From Axinella damicornis (taxonomy: Eukaryota > Porifera > Demospongiae > Axinellida > Axinellidae): DNA of 64,000 nt. Within the stretch, counting starts at the first letter, position 1, and each line of letters starts with the position of its first letter. The translations under genes were made by a program, and so were the position numbers. Below are positions 12,201-39,835 of the stretch, piece by piece. The notes beneath the pieces were generated by a model that saw only the letters and a program-made list of their open reading frames with translations, ran no database searches and was not told the origin of the DNA. The DNA lies in NCBI GenBank assembly GCA_963931865.1, contig OZ007509.1:15131075-15195074 (forward strand), read 5' to 3'.

Positions 12201-13207
12201 ATGGTCGGCTCATCAACTGCTGTAGAGTCCGGAGAGACTACGTGGATTTGTCCCGGGAAGACAGACTTGCTTACATCAACGCTTTTATCACCATTGTCTT
12301 TGACCCGGTGTACCGAAACCGATATAATGACTTGATTGCTCTCTACCGAGCATCGTTCAGCAACAATGCCTCCCAATCCAGCTCTCCATCAACAAGCCAA
12401 TTCTTTGTCTTTGCACGTTATTTCATGCTGGAATATGAGGACATACTGAAAGACATAAACTGTAGCCTCACCATTCCCTATTGGGATTGGACCCCCTTCC
12501 CCACTGCTCCCTACACTGCTGCTGTTTGGACTAATGATGACGGTTTTGGGGACACTTCTCGTGTAGAAGATGGCTGTGTGATCACTGGGCCTGTCCGGGT
12601 TGGTGCATACTTTGTCACTCCTTCTGCTGGTGGTGGATGCTTGAGAAGGGACTACAGGAACCAGCGTTTCCCAAGCAGAGATATTGTTGTTCGGGACCTT
12701 CTTCCCCTCACTGTGAATGACTTTGCCGAATTCCACCGGTTCCTGCAGCTATTTATTGGCCTTAATGTGCAGTGTTTTGTCGGAGGTACGATGTGCAGCT
12801 CTGATGCTGCCAACGATCCCGTGTTTCTTCTTCACCTCGCCCAGCTTGACTCACTACTCACCAGGTGGCAACTGCTGGGAGCCGGACGTGACAGAGTGCG
12901 CTATGCTACTGACAATGGGCCCTTGATAATTTCACCAGGATTCACTGTGGCTCAGTTCAGCAGTAACCTAAACCTCCCACATGGAATCTGCATACTGTAT
13001 GACCCTCCAGCTCTGCTCAAGAACCATGCACCACCTCCACTTACTCTAGCTTCTTTAGGTGTTCCTGCTCAAGTAGCAACCATGGATTGTGCCCCCCATG
13101 ACATGATGGCATTTATGAATATGGCCGAGGCTGACGATCGATTCATGGAGGAACACTGTAGCCGGACAAGGGTCTTCCGGAGTCTACCATCTGCAAGGCT
13201 AAATTGA
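1..13207 (+). CDS. Multi-sushi (CCP) protein with C-terminal tyrosinase-like domain, copy 1 (5' end outside window)
   Basis: Twenty-two exons: 1-397, 780-962, 1053-1232, 1436-1612, 1890-2066, 2355-2528, 2870-3049, 3553-3726, 4304-4477, 4800-4976, 5396-5569, 6238-6411, 6834-7010, 7329-7502, 8463-8636, 9075-9248, 9358-9534, 10470-10646, 10796-10969, 11049-11222, 11547-11735, 12135-13207. Each of the first 21 carries one CCP module: four Cys, a P-x-NG turn, a T-Y-x-C-x-x-GY core and a W-S/T-G motif before the last Cys. All internal exons are multiples of three with phase 1 junctions, the classic sushi arrangement. The spliced frame is open for 1667 residues to a TGA at 13205-13207. No C-terminal membrane segment is seen, so a secreted protein is inferred; its signal peptide would lie upstream. 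Sushi arrays usually mediate protein binding (complement regulators, adhesion proteins). The ligand is unknown. Confidence 0.85.
3151..3364. repeat. Two poly-C tracts flanking a retroelement-like tail motif
   Basis: Poly-C runs at 3151-3171 and 3345-3364 in the intron between sushi exons 7 and 8 of gene 1. Between them at 3230-3256 lies CTGACGAAG, a GATCC/GGATC hairpin with loop CTCA, then CGAAAC. A similar motif (TTGAGGAAG, GACC/GGTC stem, CAAAAC) occurs at about 4694-4722. It resembles repeat-derived tails found near some retroelements. No coding remnant is seen. Confidence 0.4.
6125..6152. repeat. GATA tetranucleotide microsatellite
   Basis: A short run of GATA units within the intron upstream of the sushi exon at 6238. 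Nothing functional is implied. Confidence 0.7.
8606..8849 (+). repeat. Tandem duplications of a sushi exon tail and its splice donor
   Basis: The last ~30 bp of the exon ending at 8636, its donor and ~60 bp of intron (starting GTGGTCAGGCAGTGAGCC) recur at about 8701-8800 and, truncated, at 8800-8849. The copies carry point changes. They lack an upstream acceptor and the first sushi cysteines, so they are not complete exons. They show unequal duplication acting at exon-fragment scale. Confidence 0.7.
9717..10212. mobile_element. MITE-like element with ~24-bp perfect terminal inverted repeats and TA target duplication
   Basis: Left end CCGTAGGCGCTCTAATTATG is matched by its exact reverse complement at the right end, and both ends are flanked by TA (9715-9716 and 10213-10214). 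Internal copies of a TAAT-x-x-TGCGT submotif occur near both ends. The 496 bp hold no transposase ORF. This is a non-autonomous element, plausibly mobilised by a Tc1/mariner-class enzyme because of the TA duplication. It sits in the intron between sushi exons 17 and 18 of gene 1. Confidence 0.8.
11300..11385. repeat. Short imperfect inverted repeat
   Basis: TTTCGACTACCATC and GCAGTCTTCT on the left pair with AGAAGACTGC and GATGGTAGTTGAAA on the right. This is a foldback of about 85 bp in the intron before the last sushi exon of gene 1. No coding content. Confidence 0.6.
12135..13207 (+). CDS. Terminal exon of sushi gene 1: Cys-rich segment plus tyrosinase-like domain lacking copper ligands
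   Basis: 357 residues in one exon. It opens with a Cys-rich stretch (CQCVNGRLINCC) then VRRDYVDLS, as in animal tyrosinase N termini. The fold signatures follow: FARYFMLEYEDIL, IPYWDWT, GP-x-R-x-G, GGGCLRR, CFVGG and NDPVFLLHLAQLD. By eye alignment with the type 3 copper family, the WHR histidine is Ala, the histidine nine residues before it is Pro, and the first CuA histidine is probably Tyr. At CuB the paired histidines before VGG are lost and the second His of DPxFxxHH is Leu. Known family members need all six histidines for oxygen binding, so this domain is inferred to be catalytically dead. It may serve a structural or binding role. Confidence 0.8.
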
Positions 13208-14257
13208 CTGTTTGGGGTACTATTTCCAATTTTTATCCTGGGAGAAAGCAATTTTAGTATATCATGCACTTTTATACTCAACACCTGACTGAATTACAGC
13301 TCTAGCCATTCCAGACACTGTGCATCACATGACAATGACTGTCTATATAATAGCTGGGTAAACCAGCTCTCTTATCATGATTACCTGATTAATATTAAAG
13401 TTATGCAACCTGGCCACCAATAATCAGTGACAGTCAACCTCCAATAGTGGACCCTACAAGATAGAGAATAAACCCCTCTACAAAGGACAATTTTCAAGGT
13501 CCTAAGCAATTCATTCAAGAAGAGGACAACTTCTCAACAAAGCATTAAACACCTGTCCCCAATGTGTCCTCTATGGAGAGGTTTTACTGATGTAATTCTC
13601 CTAATCGTGTGTAAGCGTACAACAAATGACTGTCCAGCCTTGCGTATGGAGTTGATGTGCAGTAATGCTTTGCTTGGAATGTAAACAGCTTGTTTTTCTC
13701 ACATGATTGGGACTTTGAAGTGGTGATGGTGTACTCCCGCCCATAGGTGTCTACGAACCACCCCCCCACTTGGCATATGTATAGCTATTATGGTGGGTGG
13801 CTCATTCCTTGTGCTGCATGACAAATGATTTGCCTGTGTGGGTGACTAGAAATTCCTATATTGAATTAATGTTCTACAACTGAGTAGGCGGTAGTATTTT
13901 GTGGAACATACAGTAGCTGGCTAGCTACACATCACTCACCATTGATAGTTTGTGGGTAAATTAATATGATTATACCCCTTATAATTATTTGGATTTGCTC
14001 GATTTTTGAAATTGCAACCGGAGCTAGTCGTTGTGTTATAGCTACTAGCTGTCTACGTATGGCACGCCATGCTAGAGGGTGGAGTACTAATAACTTAATT
14101 TAACAATAGCTAACGCCAAGATAGTCCAGCCGACGTCAAATTTGCAAACTGGACCATCCCCTACGTTGGCGAAAAGCCCCATGCTTTATAGCTAGCTAAG
14201 TAATCTGTGCATATATCGGGCTTGAGTTCACTCCATGGATAATCATAGCAAGCTAAA
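13208..14257. other. Intergenic region between the two sushi genes
   Basis: About 1 kb without a supported gene. It should contain the 3' UTR of copy 1 (an AATAAA hexamer lies at 13467-13472, low confidence as the true poly(A) signal) and the promoter of copy 2. No TATA box or other element was convincingly identified. Confidence 0.5.
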
Positions 14258-30925
<16,668 letters not shown>

Positions 30926-31310
30926 ACACAGTATGATGCTGTATAACATGCTGAGTCAAGTGTGAGTCCAATATATAGTCGATATCAATCCAGTAAGCAT
31001 ATTTCTGTTAACAGATACATCTTGGCCACCATGCAAAGCAATCTGTATGTTTGTATAGAGCTGTATCTCTTCTGTTGCATCCGTACGTAGCAATCCCACC
31101 AACCTACCCAGACTGTGCATGGCATATGTATGTCCATACATTGCTATACATGCAGTGTATAATTATGATTGTAGTAGTGATTGAATGTGCATGCATTTTA
31201 TGTTTGTTCTTCCCATCATTTACCATCTTGTATATCTTTAAACCTCTTCTTCTGCCATGTACACATTAATACATTTCTATCATTGTTGTTCTAGAAGTTT
31301 CATCGTAAGA
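30926..31310. other. Convergent intergenic region between sushi gene 2 and INVS
   Basis: 385 bp between two stop codons on opposite strands. It must hold both 3' UTRs. No obvious canonical poly(A) hexamer on either strand stood out. Confidence 0.5.
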
Positions 31311-34008
31311 TTACAGCTGTACAATCTCTGGTAAATGGAACGAGATGACTTTGTCATCAGGTTTTGCCTTGGGTCTTTTGGAGGGGGAGGTTGGAATCAA
31401 CTGGGGGAGTAGATATCTCTGCTTCTTCATCCCTCTCTCCCTAGTAGTCTCCTCCTTACTTACAGTGAATCCTGTGGCGATCGTTGGCTGCGATCCCTTT
31501 GGAGAAACCCCCTGTATCAAGTTTGTATCTGGTCTACTGATCACACTCTCCAATTCCCTCTGTGGACGGATAGGTCCCAGTAGGAGATCTCGTGTGATGG
31601 GTCTGAACACTTGGAAACCACTCTGCTCAGTACGGTGGACTTGACGCTTTGGATTGCCTGCACAAACAGAGTTACATTTCAATAACAAAACAAGTTCAAT
31701 TGTTGCAAACTAAAGGAAACAGCTCAACAAGACTCCAATTTCGCTAACCTGTTATGAATATTGCTCTTTCATAGGATGGGACTCCTTTCACTTGCCCATA
31801 AGGAGGCGAGGGAACCTTGGGCCTGGCGCGAAGGGCAATGACTGGGCCAGTCATAATAGACTTGAAGTGCATGGCTTGGTACAACTTATATTGCTTGTAA
31901 CTCCTCCAGGCTTTCTGGATGATGTGAGCAGCTTTGTTGGCCATCTTCCTCCTCTGGGCCTCCTCTTTCAGTGCTTGCTCCCTTAAGTGTGATCGCATCG
32001 ACTTTATTCGTCTGAAAGTTCTCTGAATGACTACTGCGGCATCGTAGTATGAACGGATTGTAGCCATCTGCTGAAACTTAGCGTGTGAGTACTCTCTGCG
32101 GGCCCTGCTGCGAGCAAGAATTCCTGCCAAACGATCAAGCTCCTCCTGTGCCGCTTTGTCCACTCTTCTCTGTCTCTCAGCTTCACGAAACTCCTGCCAA
32201 CGTTTCTGTTTCTCTTCGTATATTTCCCTCATTTTCATTGACGCTTCAAGTCGCAATCTTTGTTCCTTTGATTCTTCTTCCATCAGCTCCCATTCACTCT
32301 TCTCTTCAACAAGACCTATGATAACAACAACATACAGGCAATACCTCAACCTAGCTTCCCTATATATGAATGTATGCATAACAATTTCATATACCTGGTC
32401 TATCTTCCTCAGTTGTGAGTATTTCTGGACTGGAGATCTTTGTGGTGATGGCTTGGAGGATAGAAGCCTCTCTGTCGCTGATAACCCTCCTCCCAAAATC
32501 CTCCAAAAGCTTCCTATTACTCTCCTGTTCTCTATACCTTGCAAGTTGCCTGTGAAACTTGATCCTCTGCAAGCTCCCTCTGTTATCAGAATGATAAAAT
32601 GTTTTTCACTTGTGCAGAAATTCAAGATAGGAACAGGCTAGTCTTGGTCCCAGACCCAACCAACCCCAGCGCGGATCTCTTTCAGTATACTGGAAGCACT
32701 ATATGTGCTGGATGAAAGGTCTGGGAATGAGACTAGAACCGTTTCCATGTGAATGAGGTCAACATTCCAGTTTATCTAACCTTGTAAAGGCTTGAATCTT
32801 GATGGCGGCGTAGTGTCTTGTTTTCAGCTCCATGTACCTCTTCCGAAGCCAGTAGCCTCGAAAGTGGGTAGCAATGACAGTAACAGCACGGCTCTGTGAA
32901 GATAGCTTGGAGTGTAGGACACGGGCTCTGCATGATTAAATCACACTATGACATCAACGGGAAATATGAAGTGGTCAGGTATGTCCGTATGCTTACTCCT
33001 AGGTGTAAGAACTTGTTATATATATGGATGCATAAAATGCTTGCTGGGGTTAAGAGGATGAACCTTATAGTCCTCTACTTTCCACCAATATATTTGTTTA
33101 TGACTAAAAGGTCTTCATTTCAGTCCAGGGGATATAAGTTCCTCAGTGCCAGAAATTGTATATATGTCGAAGCTGTACTTGTGTTCATCACAGATGACAT
33201 TAAACTGTATATATATAGCCACCTCTCTCTACCTCCACTATACTTCTAGATTCTTAGAAAGCTTTTAAACTCCACTTGTGCAGTTTACTTGGTGCATATA
33301 TACCTGTGTCCTCTGAACACAGCCTGTATGCTTATAGCAGCCATTTCCTTGATGGTCTGGGCTGTGACTCCTCCATTGTTGGTGAGCACACTCACACAGG
33401 CATTCTGATTGTGGATCTTTGCATAGTCAAGAGGAGTATACCTGTGAGCCATATTAGAACAACACAATGTGTAAGGTACATTGCCAAACATATATGAAGA
33501 GTTTGTTTTTGTAACTACTATCAACCTGCATGTTGGGCATGTACATAGATAATTGGTATTACCCCCGGTATGTTAGTTGCGTAGGATATCAGGAAATTAT
33601 CCTCGAAGAGGCAAAATAATGGACTTGCAACTCATGGCTTGTGAGAAAATTTGAACAAGGTCGACATTGTTGGCAACTGCCAGTTTCTATCTCACAAGGC
33701 CATGCGGCTACATTGATCGGTAGATAGATATGAGATCTCATCATGGGTGGCAGCACTGGTCAGCCATCAGGTGTACATACGGGTGCCACAGGAGAGGCTG
33801 CAGGTGATACTGACCCAGATGATTGTGCTAGAAACTATATCGTTACAAAGGATTGTAGGGGCACAGGCAGATCACTCCGTCCTCTGTCCAAAGCCGTATC
33901 TCAAAGCTACAGCCAACGTCATTGCATTGCCATCATCAGGAACAGAATCTCCTACTCATGCACATGTTCAGTCTTGCTCCCAGACCCACAAGGACACAAC
34001 AACAAAAG

Positions 34009-34053
<45 letters not shown>

Positions 34054-37000
34054 TGTGTGTGTGTGTGTGTGTCACCGCAAACATAATAATACCTTTCCTC
34101 AGAAAAGTCCATGTAGTTAGCGTAGGCTTGGAAACGCAGCAGAACTGTCAAACAGTTTGTATGACCTTCCATGGCTGCCAAATGAACTGGACTCATCCCA
34201 TTAGAGTCCTACATAAAGCAGGTGAACCAGTATTGCCATGAGCAGCAGCTTTACATACTACTGTTACAAATATCTCATGACCTAGCCTGCATCACACACT
34301 AACCTGACTGTTGGGATTGGCGGAATTTTCCAGTAGAAGACCCAGGATTCTGCTATTTCCACTGTAGGCAGCCATCTGGTTACGGAGAATATTAATAAGA
34401 CAAATAAATGCACAATGACAAACAAGTACACAAAAAGCAAGGACGATGCCCAAGTATTGTGCAATTACTACAGTGTGGTATCTGGGAAATACATGAGATA
34501 TTTGCCCATATGTAGAAATTAATGCTTTTGTCCCTGTAATTTAGCAGTATTCAACAGCAATCCAAGAGTTAAGGATTTTCGCTGTGTGTTCCACTTGCAG
34601 AACAGATACCACGCCGGAACTGGGGGACAGGGAGTGTGTAATATCATTATTCTCACATGTACTGCTGTGCTGTTACTGCCATCCTGAATATTCAGGTCAG
34701 CCCCTGCCAGCGCTAGTCCCTGCACCGAGTCCTGCTGGCCACAGAGTACTGCCTTATGCAGAGGAGCCTGCCCATCCACATCATGAGTATCAGGACGGCA
34801 TCCCCCTGCAACAAGCTTGGGGGCAATGGAAAGTGGTGAAATTCCAGAGTAGGATGGCTTTTGAACAAGCTATATACCAGGAGCCCATAATGAGAAGGAG
34901 CATCCAACATAGCTATAGAACATTGCTGGTCTAACCGCAGCAACCTAAATCGTGCCCTTATTTGGAACCTAGTTTTGTAACAAAGAGCTGGTGAGGGGGA
35001 GGGGGGATTCGTGAATAAAGTCATAGCTAACACTTTAGTTTGACTGCAGTACAGATTCCCCACTTGCCACAAGCGCTGTTAGACCAGTGTTGTTATCATA
35101 GTTGGACACTCCTTCTGATTATGGGCTCTTGCTATAACTCACTGGTTGTATGCAGGAAGTATGGCCCTCCTCACACGCAGGAAACAGAGCTGTCTGCTGT
35201 AGGCTGTCCTGGAGGTTTGGGTCCGCCCCACTGGCCAGGAGGGCAGTGATGCAACTAGCTGAGCCAGACTGACTACCAAGATGGATGGCTGTGGTTGGGT
35301 GAAGGTGAAGAGTAAATGTGGGTACAGACTAGCCTCATACCAGGCATAGAAACAGCAATCAAAAGGTCTCACTTCACAGACTTGCTGAGCCCACCCAGCT
35401 GTTCATCGTTACTGCATGCAACGGAAGGCTGGGAGGGGACTGGGAACTAGGCTAGAATGAGGCTGTACCAAAAGCTGGTGCTGTTTGCATGCATACTGGA
35501 CATGCACACGTGCACACACACACACTCATTCTGTTTTTGTTTAGTGTAGGGGCTTCCAGAGAGAGGATTCCCCACTTGAAAAATTCAAAAGATTTTCACC
35601 AAAAGTGACTGCTGACTGACAACTCTCTCTGCTGCCTTTTATTCTTCACGTGCAACGTAAAACTTGTGGGTTTTGTGGCAAGCAATGAATACAGCAATGA
35701 ATGTTAATATATAGCTGGCTTACCTGCTCTGCCATTGGAGTCCACTTGGTCAACTGACTTTGCAATCACCGAATTCCTCAGCAAAACCTGCAGTAAGGCA
35801 AATGACCATCATTTTAAAGGCCATGTGCAGTATTGGCAGTTATAACTAGACTGATAATTACTATAAGGAATTCTTCCCCATGCACCTATATTAACCCATA
35901 CCCTAACCTATTGCAGCTGCCAATATATACTGCACCTTATAGAGAAGTGAGGGAGGTTTACTTGTGGTGCAGTTAAACACATAAATTATATGTGCTTGCT
36001 ACAAACTTTGCTTACCCCGACTGCCTGATCTGAGCCGTTGAGTGCAGCCACCATGAGTGGGGTCCTCCCATCATTGTCTGGGAGGTGAGTGACCTCAGGA
36101 AGCCTGGCAAAAACCTGGAGGCTGAAGTTGGAGTTGTTCTGTACAGCATAGTGGAGTGCTGTGAGCCTGTTTGTGTGTGTATGTGTGGGTGTGTGTGACA
36201 AGAATTGACCAATCAGGTCACAGGGCTTGAACGTTTGCTGTCTGATTAGTCAGATATGCAACAAGCTACAGCAGGCATGATTCAAGTGTCTTACATGTGC
36301 AATTTGGAGATTGTGACTAGTTAGTGGATTCCAATCCAATTCCAGCTTTCAATTCATCTACTCACTACAAGCTAGCCAGGCCATCTAGCTACACCTCCAC
36401 CCTCAGATTGCTTACAGGTATAAAGCCTGGGAACGAATCTACGTCTCACCCCTGGGAGTCAATGCACGAGTCCAGAGCCCTGAACTCCAACAACAGCTGC
36501 ACAATCTGTGAGTGTCCCTCTGCGCAGGCAAGGTGTAGAGCTGTCCGGTCCAGGTTGTCCTTTGCGTCGATTTCAATCCTGAAGGGTGTGGCATTATGGA
36601 GTGAGGTGAAATGATTCACCATGTAGATCCAGATACAGCCTACCTACCCCTCAATTCTCAGCAGGGCATCCACGAGGTGGGTAGACCCATTGGCTGCTGT
36701 CAGATGAAGGAGGGTGCTGCCATTGATGTCCCTATTGTAACAAACGTACGGCAACATTTAACAACAACAAACAGATGACAACAACAATGAAAAAGGAACA
36801 TCACCAGTAGCAACAACAGCAACACGTAGATACGTATCAACAAATCAGTCTATGCTTCTTACCTTTTGTTCAGGAGTGAGGGGTAAGCATCCACAAGAGC
36901 TTGGATACAGGAGGCATCTGGGTTGCTGGCCGTCCAGTGTAGAGCAGTCTTCTCCTCAATGTCCACAACTGAGAAGTCACACTCAGCTACACAGGGAGAG

Positions 37001-39324
37001 AACACACTCGTAGGTAATATCAGAAGGTGTATTCTCTGAGAATGAGGATGTTAGTGGACAGCAGCTGTGCATATCACTGTAGTACATATTTTCACGCTAC
37101 TGACAAAGATGATCCACAACATGATTTGAGGTTCTTATCATAGATAATAGAACTATGTGTATGTGTTGTTTGTAATCTGCGGATCCAGCTAGACCAGTAC
37201 CATGAACAGGGTAGCCTACACGTCAGTCAACTATTTTGACTTCACTGCAACTTTTAATTCTCGAAACAAGCTCAGTGGCTAATCAACTTGCTCACGCTCG
37301 CCTCACCATGCCCTGGATTCACCTTCATTCATGAGGATAATGTGTCTTGGTCTGCAGTAGTGGGCCGCACAGTGCAGTGGGGTCATCCCCTCATTGTCCT
37401 GCTGGTTTATATTCCCCATCACCACCCTGCAAGAGGAGAGGGGGACTGGCATAGTCTGCTAATTGGAACTGCAAGTATAATATAGCTCATACTGACATCT
37501 CCCTAAATAGATAAAACCGAAAATGTATTGTTTGTGCAAGCCATTTAAATTGCATTTAACATGGTACTAAAACAATGCACAGGGGGAGCTAGGCGAGCAC
37601 AATCACTGCAGTACAGATGATGGTAGTCGCCAGTGGTAATACACAGTATAGGACTTGTTTGATTGCGAGTATCTAATGATTGCATATATTGTGTTTGTGT
37701 GCACAAAATTAGAATGTTGCGTATTATGCATTGCATTATGCTCACACAATAACTATCATTACATGGCAATACAAAATCTTGTCTATACCTAACCAGCCTA
37801 TACGCATTGTGTTTGTGTTGGTATGGGGCAATACGGACTTACTGTGCATGCTTCAACAGGACAATTAGACTTCTGGGGCTCTTGTTAGCACAGCACCAGT
37901 GCAGTGGAGTGCGACCGTAGACATCCCTTTGAATCAAGGGTAAAAGAGAACACTGAAAAGTCACCATAGTCCATCTATCTGCTTTCTCAGGACACATCAA
38001 TTGGCCAAGTTACATATAATATCCATATGCATACTTTGGTGTCCAGTCAGAAGCCGATTCAATCAGGAATTTCAGTGAACGTTGTTTACCAAAGAAGGCA
38101 GCATAGTGGACTGCAGTTCTGCCCTCAGGGTCCGTCTGCAATGTGTGAAAGAGTAGCAATCTCAGTGATTGCCATGTTGGTACATATGAATAATCTCCCC
38201 ATCCACTATTACCCACCCTCACCCCCCCCCCCCCCCCCACACACACACATATACATGTGCACCTGCTCTCTCTTGGTGCCGAAGTTGAGCAGCATTTCGA
38301 TACCAAGCTTAGAGTCGGCCATGACAGCATACATCAGAGGAGTGCAGCCATTGGCGTCTAGCTGGTTGATGGCAGCGTCAGGGCCTTGCAGCTGCACAGT
38401 TTGGGGGACATTAAATAATAGATCACACCATGCAGTTTCTCCCCTCCACACAACAGCTGCCCACCTTCATGCGTTGCATGATGCCAGCTCGGTCTCCCTG
38501 GGCCGCTGCCTTGTGCAGACCTTCCGGTTGGTGACCACCTAGAGGAAGACAAGTACATAATATGGGTTCATGACCTCCATGACTTCCAAGTGGGACAGTT
38601 GGCCCTGGTCCCAGACCATTCAATTCTATTCCAGGAAAAAATGTGGTGTGACGCCATAGAGAACAGTGTGCAAAGAAAATTCAGCATACCACAACATGTA
38701 TACACACACCTCTCTGCATGATAAATTCCTTGAGGTCAATATCGCTACTTCGAGTGCTGAGATTCAGTGCACTGGTCCGGGAAGTAGAGGTGACCTTCCC
38801 CACCTTCCAGCTGAGCAGTGCCCCTTCTGCCTGCCTCTCCACAACTCCTGGGGACACCATCACCTCCTCAGGAATCACCTCAAACCCAAAGCCCTGAACA
38901 GCTGATGAATGGGCCAAAGTCAGTAGGATCTAGCCTCTTTTGTTTCCCCGACAATCCCTGCTACTTAGATGAGTGTACTTACTGTACAAGGACTCAAGTA
39001 ACAAGCAATTACAAACAGCTTGGGAAATGGAGGCAGAACAAGGCTAGCCTTTGCAATTTTATTCTGAAACTTGTGACGTTTGTGTGCATGTACATGGCTT
39101 GGTTTGTACTGAACGAGGGGGTCAAACTTTAACCTTGATGACTCCTTAGTTAGCAATATGGCATAATTTACGGAGAGATGTACTCAGTGTTGTATTGTGG
39201 TACCTCTTGGATGTGGGCCTAACGTTTCACCTTCATACTGCAAGTACTGGTCGTCCACTGAGTACGCGGTGGCGTCTTGAGACCAGAGGGGATCGTAGGT
39301 TGGCTCTCTTGAGTAGAAAGACAT
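31311..39324 (-). CDS. INVS: Inversin orthologue (ankyrin repeats plus IQ motifs)
   Basis: Twenty-one exons on the minus strand, in coding order: 39324-39204, 38901-38710, 38538-38465, 38391-38263, 38135-38035, 37926-37843, 37426-37323, 36986-36863, 36731-36648, 36578-36450, 36166-36016, 35787-35724, 35288-35143, 34815-34657, 34375-34304, 34208-34093, 33441-33304, 32927-32781, 32579-32395, 32315-31749, 31657-31311. All phases join, giving 1077 residues; vertebrate inversin is about 1065. After a ~90-residue N terminus come ankyrin repeats (for example TALHLACAEGHSQIVQLLL) up to the inversin-typical junction EERYTPLDYA. Then come AAISIQAVFRGHR (IQ) and about four more IQ-like helices (IKIQAFTR, AVVIQRTFRR, AHIIQKAWRSYK) in a charged region. 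Inversin scaffolds the inversin compartment of cilia and acts in Wnt/planar polarity signalling; a ciliary role here is inferred by orthology. Confidence 0.9.
32639..32735. mobile_element. Foldback element, family A
   Basis: Starts TAGTCTTGGTCCCAGACCC and ends GGTCTGGGAATGAGACTA, with CAACCCCAGCGCGGAT inside. It lies in an INVS intron between the exons at 32579 and 32781. Confidence 0.7.
34014..34072. repeat. (GT)n microsatellite
   Basis: About 58 bp of near-perfect GT in the INVS intron just 3' (coding sense) of the exon at 34093-34208. ORFs across it are artefacts. Confidence 0.9.
34876..35125. repeat. Diverged inverted repeat in an INVS intron
   Basis: Plus-strand 34880-34935 (GAGCCCATAATGAGAAGGAG onward) resembles the minus strand of about 35125-35065 (GAGCCCATAATCAGAAGGAG onward), with a spacer near 130 bp. 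One arm's minus-strand frame looks ankyrin-like, but it is not needed: exons 35143-35288 and 34657-34815 join in phase without it. Confidence 0.65.
38223..38248. repeat. Poly-C / CA low-complexity tract
   Basis: A C-run followed by CA dinucleotides immediately 3' (coding sense) of the INVS exon 38263-38391. Confidence 0.8.
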
Positions 39325-39835
39325 AGTGACCGAGCTGTTACTTCAGTGCGTCGTTTCCAGGTTTCCAACGAGCCACGCCCTTGCCTGGTGAGCTGACACA
39401 CCCCTCTATGATCATGTGACTAACACGCGCACGTTGTAAACAAATCGTCTCGGTACCAGACCCGTACGAATGGTCTGGTACCGAGACTAGAGTCACTAGT
39501 GGCCGCTCTGATCTGCCGCAGGCAAGAACTTGAAGAAGAGCAAGAACGAGCCTTACATGGATTGATAAGTGAGTGTTCATATCTAGTCTGTGGAGCATCT
39601 GTTTTCCAAGTGCTGAACAAACTTTTTGCTTACGTGTACGTGTAGCGCATGCAGTGTCACGTCATAAATTTGCAGCATGTACCGTTGTACGTATGTACAC
39701 AATATCACCTGTAGTAATGACACGTCATCATAACTGACTTCCTGTTTTAATACGTATATGAATGTTCTACCCACTGCACAACAGTACTAACTGACAGCCT
39801 CACAACACTTGCTGAAGTCTGACTAGCGTACGAGC
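39325..39835. promoter_or_regulatory. Divergent promoter region between INVS and RHBDD1
   Basis: 511 bp separate the two start codons, which point away from each other, so both promoters and 5' UTRs must lie here. No TATA box or confident transcription factor site is recognised. A 44-bp family A hairpin (39446-39489) is embedded in it. Confidence 0.55.
39446..39489. mobile_element. Minimal family A hairpin
   Basis: Near-perfect palindrome: GTCTCGGTACCAGACC on the left and GGTCTGGTACCGAGAC on the right around a short loop. It lies in the INVS/RHBDD1 divergent promoter. Confidence 0.8.

Noticed and set aside
12389..12736. 115-residue minus ORF opposite the tyrosinase-like exon
   Set aside because: Shadow of the conserved plus-strand coding exon; no homology features.
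12135..13207. Active phenoloxidase or haemocyanin
   Set aside because: The copper-ligand histidines appear to be missing, so neither catalysis nor oxygen transport is supported.
33936..34241. ORFs across the GT repeat near the INVS exon at 34093
   Set aside because: The plus-strand frames are Val-Cys repeat artefacts; only the minus-strand ankyrin exon is real.
35042..35112. Possible extra ankyrin exon of INVS
   Set aside because: Its phase does not fit its neighbours, whereas joining 35143-35288 directly to 34657-34815 keeps frame and gives a continuous inversin-like sequence.
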